A DNA stretch of 5,562 nt from Wenzhouxiangella sp. GTDB lineage: Bacteria; Pseudomonadota; Gammaproteobacteria; Xanthomonadales; Wenzhouxiangellaceae. Below the pieces are notes generated by a model. The model had not been told where the DNA came from. It made no database searches and saw only the letters and a list, made by a program, of their open reading frames with translations. The stretch is taken from NCBI GenBank assembly GCA_007116585.1, contig SKIE01000044.1:1-5562 (forward strand), written 5' to 3'. Shown piece after piece: positions 5,161 through 5,562 of this stretch (its first letter is position 1; every line of letters begins with the position of its first letter). A program made the position numbers and the translations under genes.

Positions 5161-5562
5161 ATGACTGAATTTACCGAACGCACCCCGGAACCGGAAGCCG
5201 ATCCGGACATCCGCTCCGGCATGGGCCTGTTCGAGCGATACCTGACCATCTGGGTGGCGCTGGCCATTGTCGCGGGCATCGCCGTTGGCCAGTTCCTGCC
5301 GGCCGTGCCGGAAACCTTGTCCCGGTTCGAGTATGCCAATGTCTCGATCCCGGTCGCGATCCTGATCTGGGCCATGATCTTCCCGATGATGGTGCAGATC
5401 GACTTCGGCGCCATCGTCGGCGTGCGCCGTCAGCCCAAGGGTCTGGTGGTGACGACCACGGTCAACTGGCTGATCAAGCCGTTCTCGATGTTCCTGATCA
5501 GCTATCTGTTCCTGATCATCCTGTTCCGGCCGTTCATCCCCGAGGATCTGGCCCGGGAGTAC
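5161..5562 (+). CDS. acr3: Arsenite efflux permease, ACR3 family (N-terminal 134 codons, cut by window end)
   Basis: ACR3 permeases export arsenite (and sometimes antimonite) across the inner membrane, driven by the membrane potential or proton gradient. The frame is open from 5161 to the last base. After an acidic cytoplasmic N-terminus (residues 1-22) there are hydrophobic segments at about 26-47 (YLTIWVALAIVAGIAVGQFLP, the typical ACR3 first helix), 62-79 (SIPVAILIWAMIFPMMVQID region) and 95-125 (VVTTTVNWLIKPFSMFLISY and following). The motifs IPVAILIW, FPMMVQID and NWLIKPF are characteristic of ACR3 rather than ArsB. Family length is usually about 340-370 residues, so roughly 200 or more are missing; the key cysteine of the fourth helix lies beyond the edge. 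Position after arsR-arsC supports the call. Some annotators use arsB for this gene, but the sequence family is different. Confidence 0.92.
   Translation, partial: MTEFTERTPEPEADPDIRSGMGLFERYLTIWVALAIVAGIAVGQFLPAVPETLSRFEYANVSIPVAILIWAMIFPMMVQIDFGAIVGVRRQPKGLVVTTTVNWLIKPFSMFLISYLFLIILFRPFIPEDLAREY

Noticed and set aside
1..5562. A previously undescribed multigene system, CRISPR array, mobile element or RNA gene.
   Set aside because: Every gene belongs to a recognisable family, the arsenic operon is a known type, and no repeat array, transposase, terminal inverted repeats or tRNA-like sequence was seen by eye.

Overview
This is a high-GC bacterial chromosomal window holding six genes plus the start of a seventh, packed with short intergenic gaps. 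Protein similarity as I recognise it (PutP-like SSS transporter, E. coli-like TesB and ArsR, ACR3, RnfB) suggests a proteobacterium, probably a gammaproteobacterium. The exact lineage is an inference from recall and was not computed.

Left half (positions 16-3361), all on the minus strand and read right to left: a PutP-like sodium:solute symporter, then an acyl-CoA thioesterase II (tesB), then a long membrane-anchored RnfB-type iron-sulfur protein. A GC-rich hairpin follows the symporter stop, so it may be transcribed apart from the two genes after it. The symporter is divergent from the right half across a short (about 95 bp) shared regulatory region.

Right half (3457-5562), all on the plus strand: first a membrane-anchored protein that joins a bifunctional-nuclease (BFN/DUF151) domain to a C-terminal PDZ domain. 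Then comes a compact arsenic-resistance operon: arsR (repressor), arsC (thioredoxin-coupled arsenate reductase of the low-molecular-weight phosphatase fold) and the first 134 codons of an ACR3 arsenite efflux permease, which runs off the window end. ArsR should sense As(III)/Sb(III) and release the operon. ArsC reduces arsenate to arsenite and ACR3 exports it. An AT-rich block with three ATAT units spaced 8 bp apart sits directly in front of arsR and is the likely promoter/operator.

I did not find a wholly new system. The most interesting points are: (1) the RnfB protein appears to have lost exactly the four cysteines of one [4Fe-4S] cluster in its C-terminal ferredoxin pair while keeping the four of the other; (2) the BFN-PDZ fusion with an N-terminal membrane anchor; (3) the unusual arsR start/operator arrangement and its altered metal-site cysteines. 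No tRNA, rRNA, CRISPR array, insertion sequence or attachment site was seen, and no stretch above 300 bases lacks a gene.
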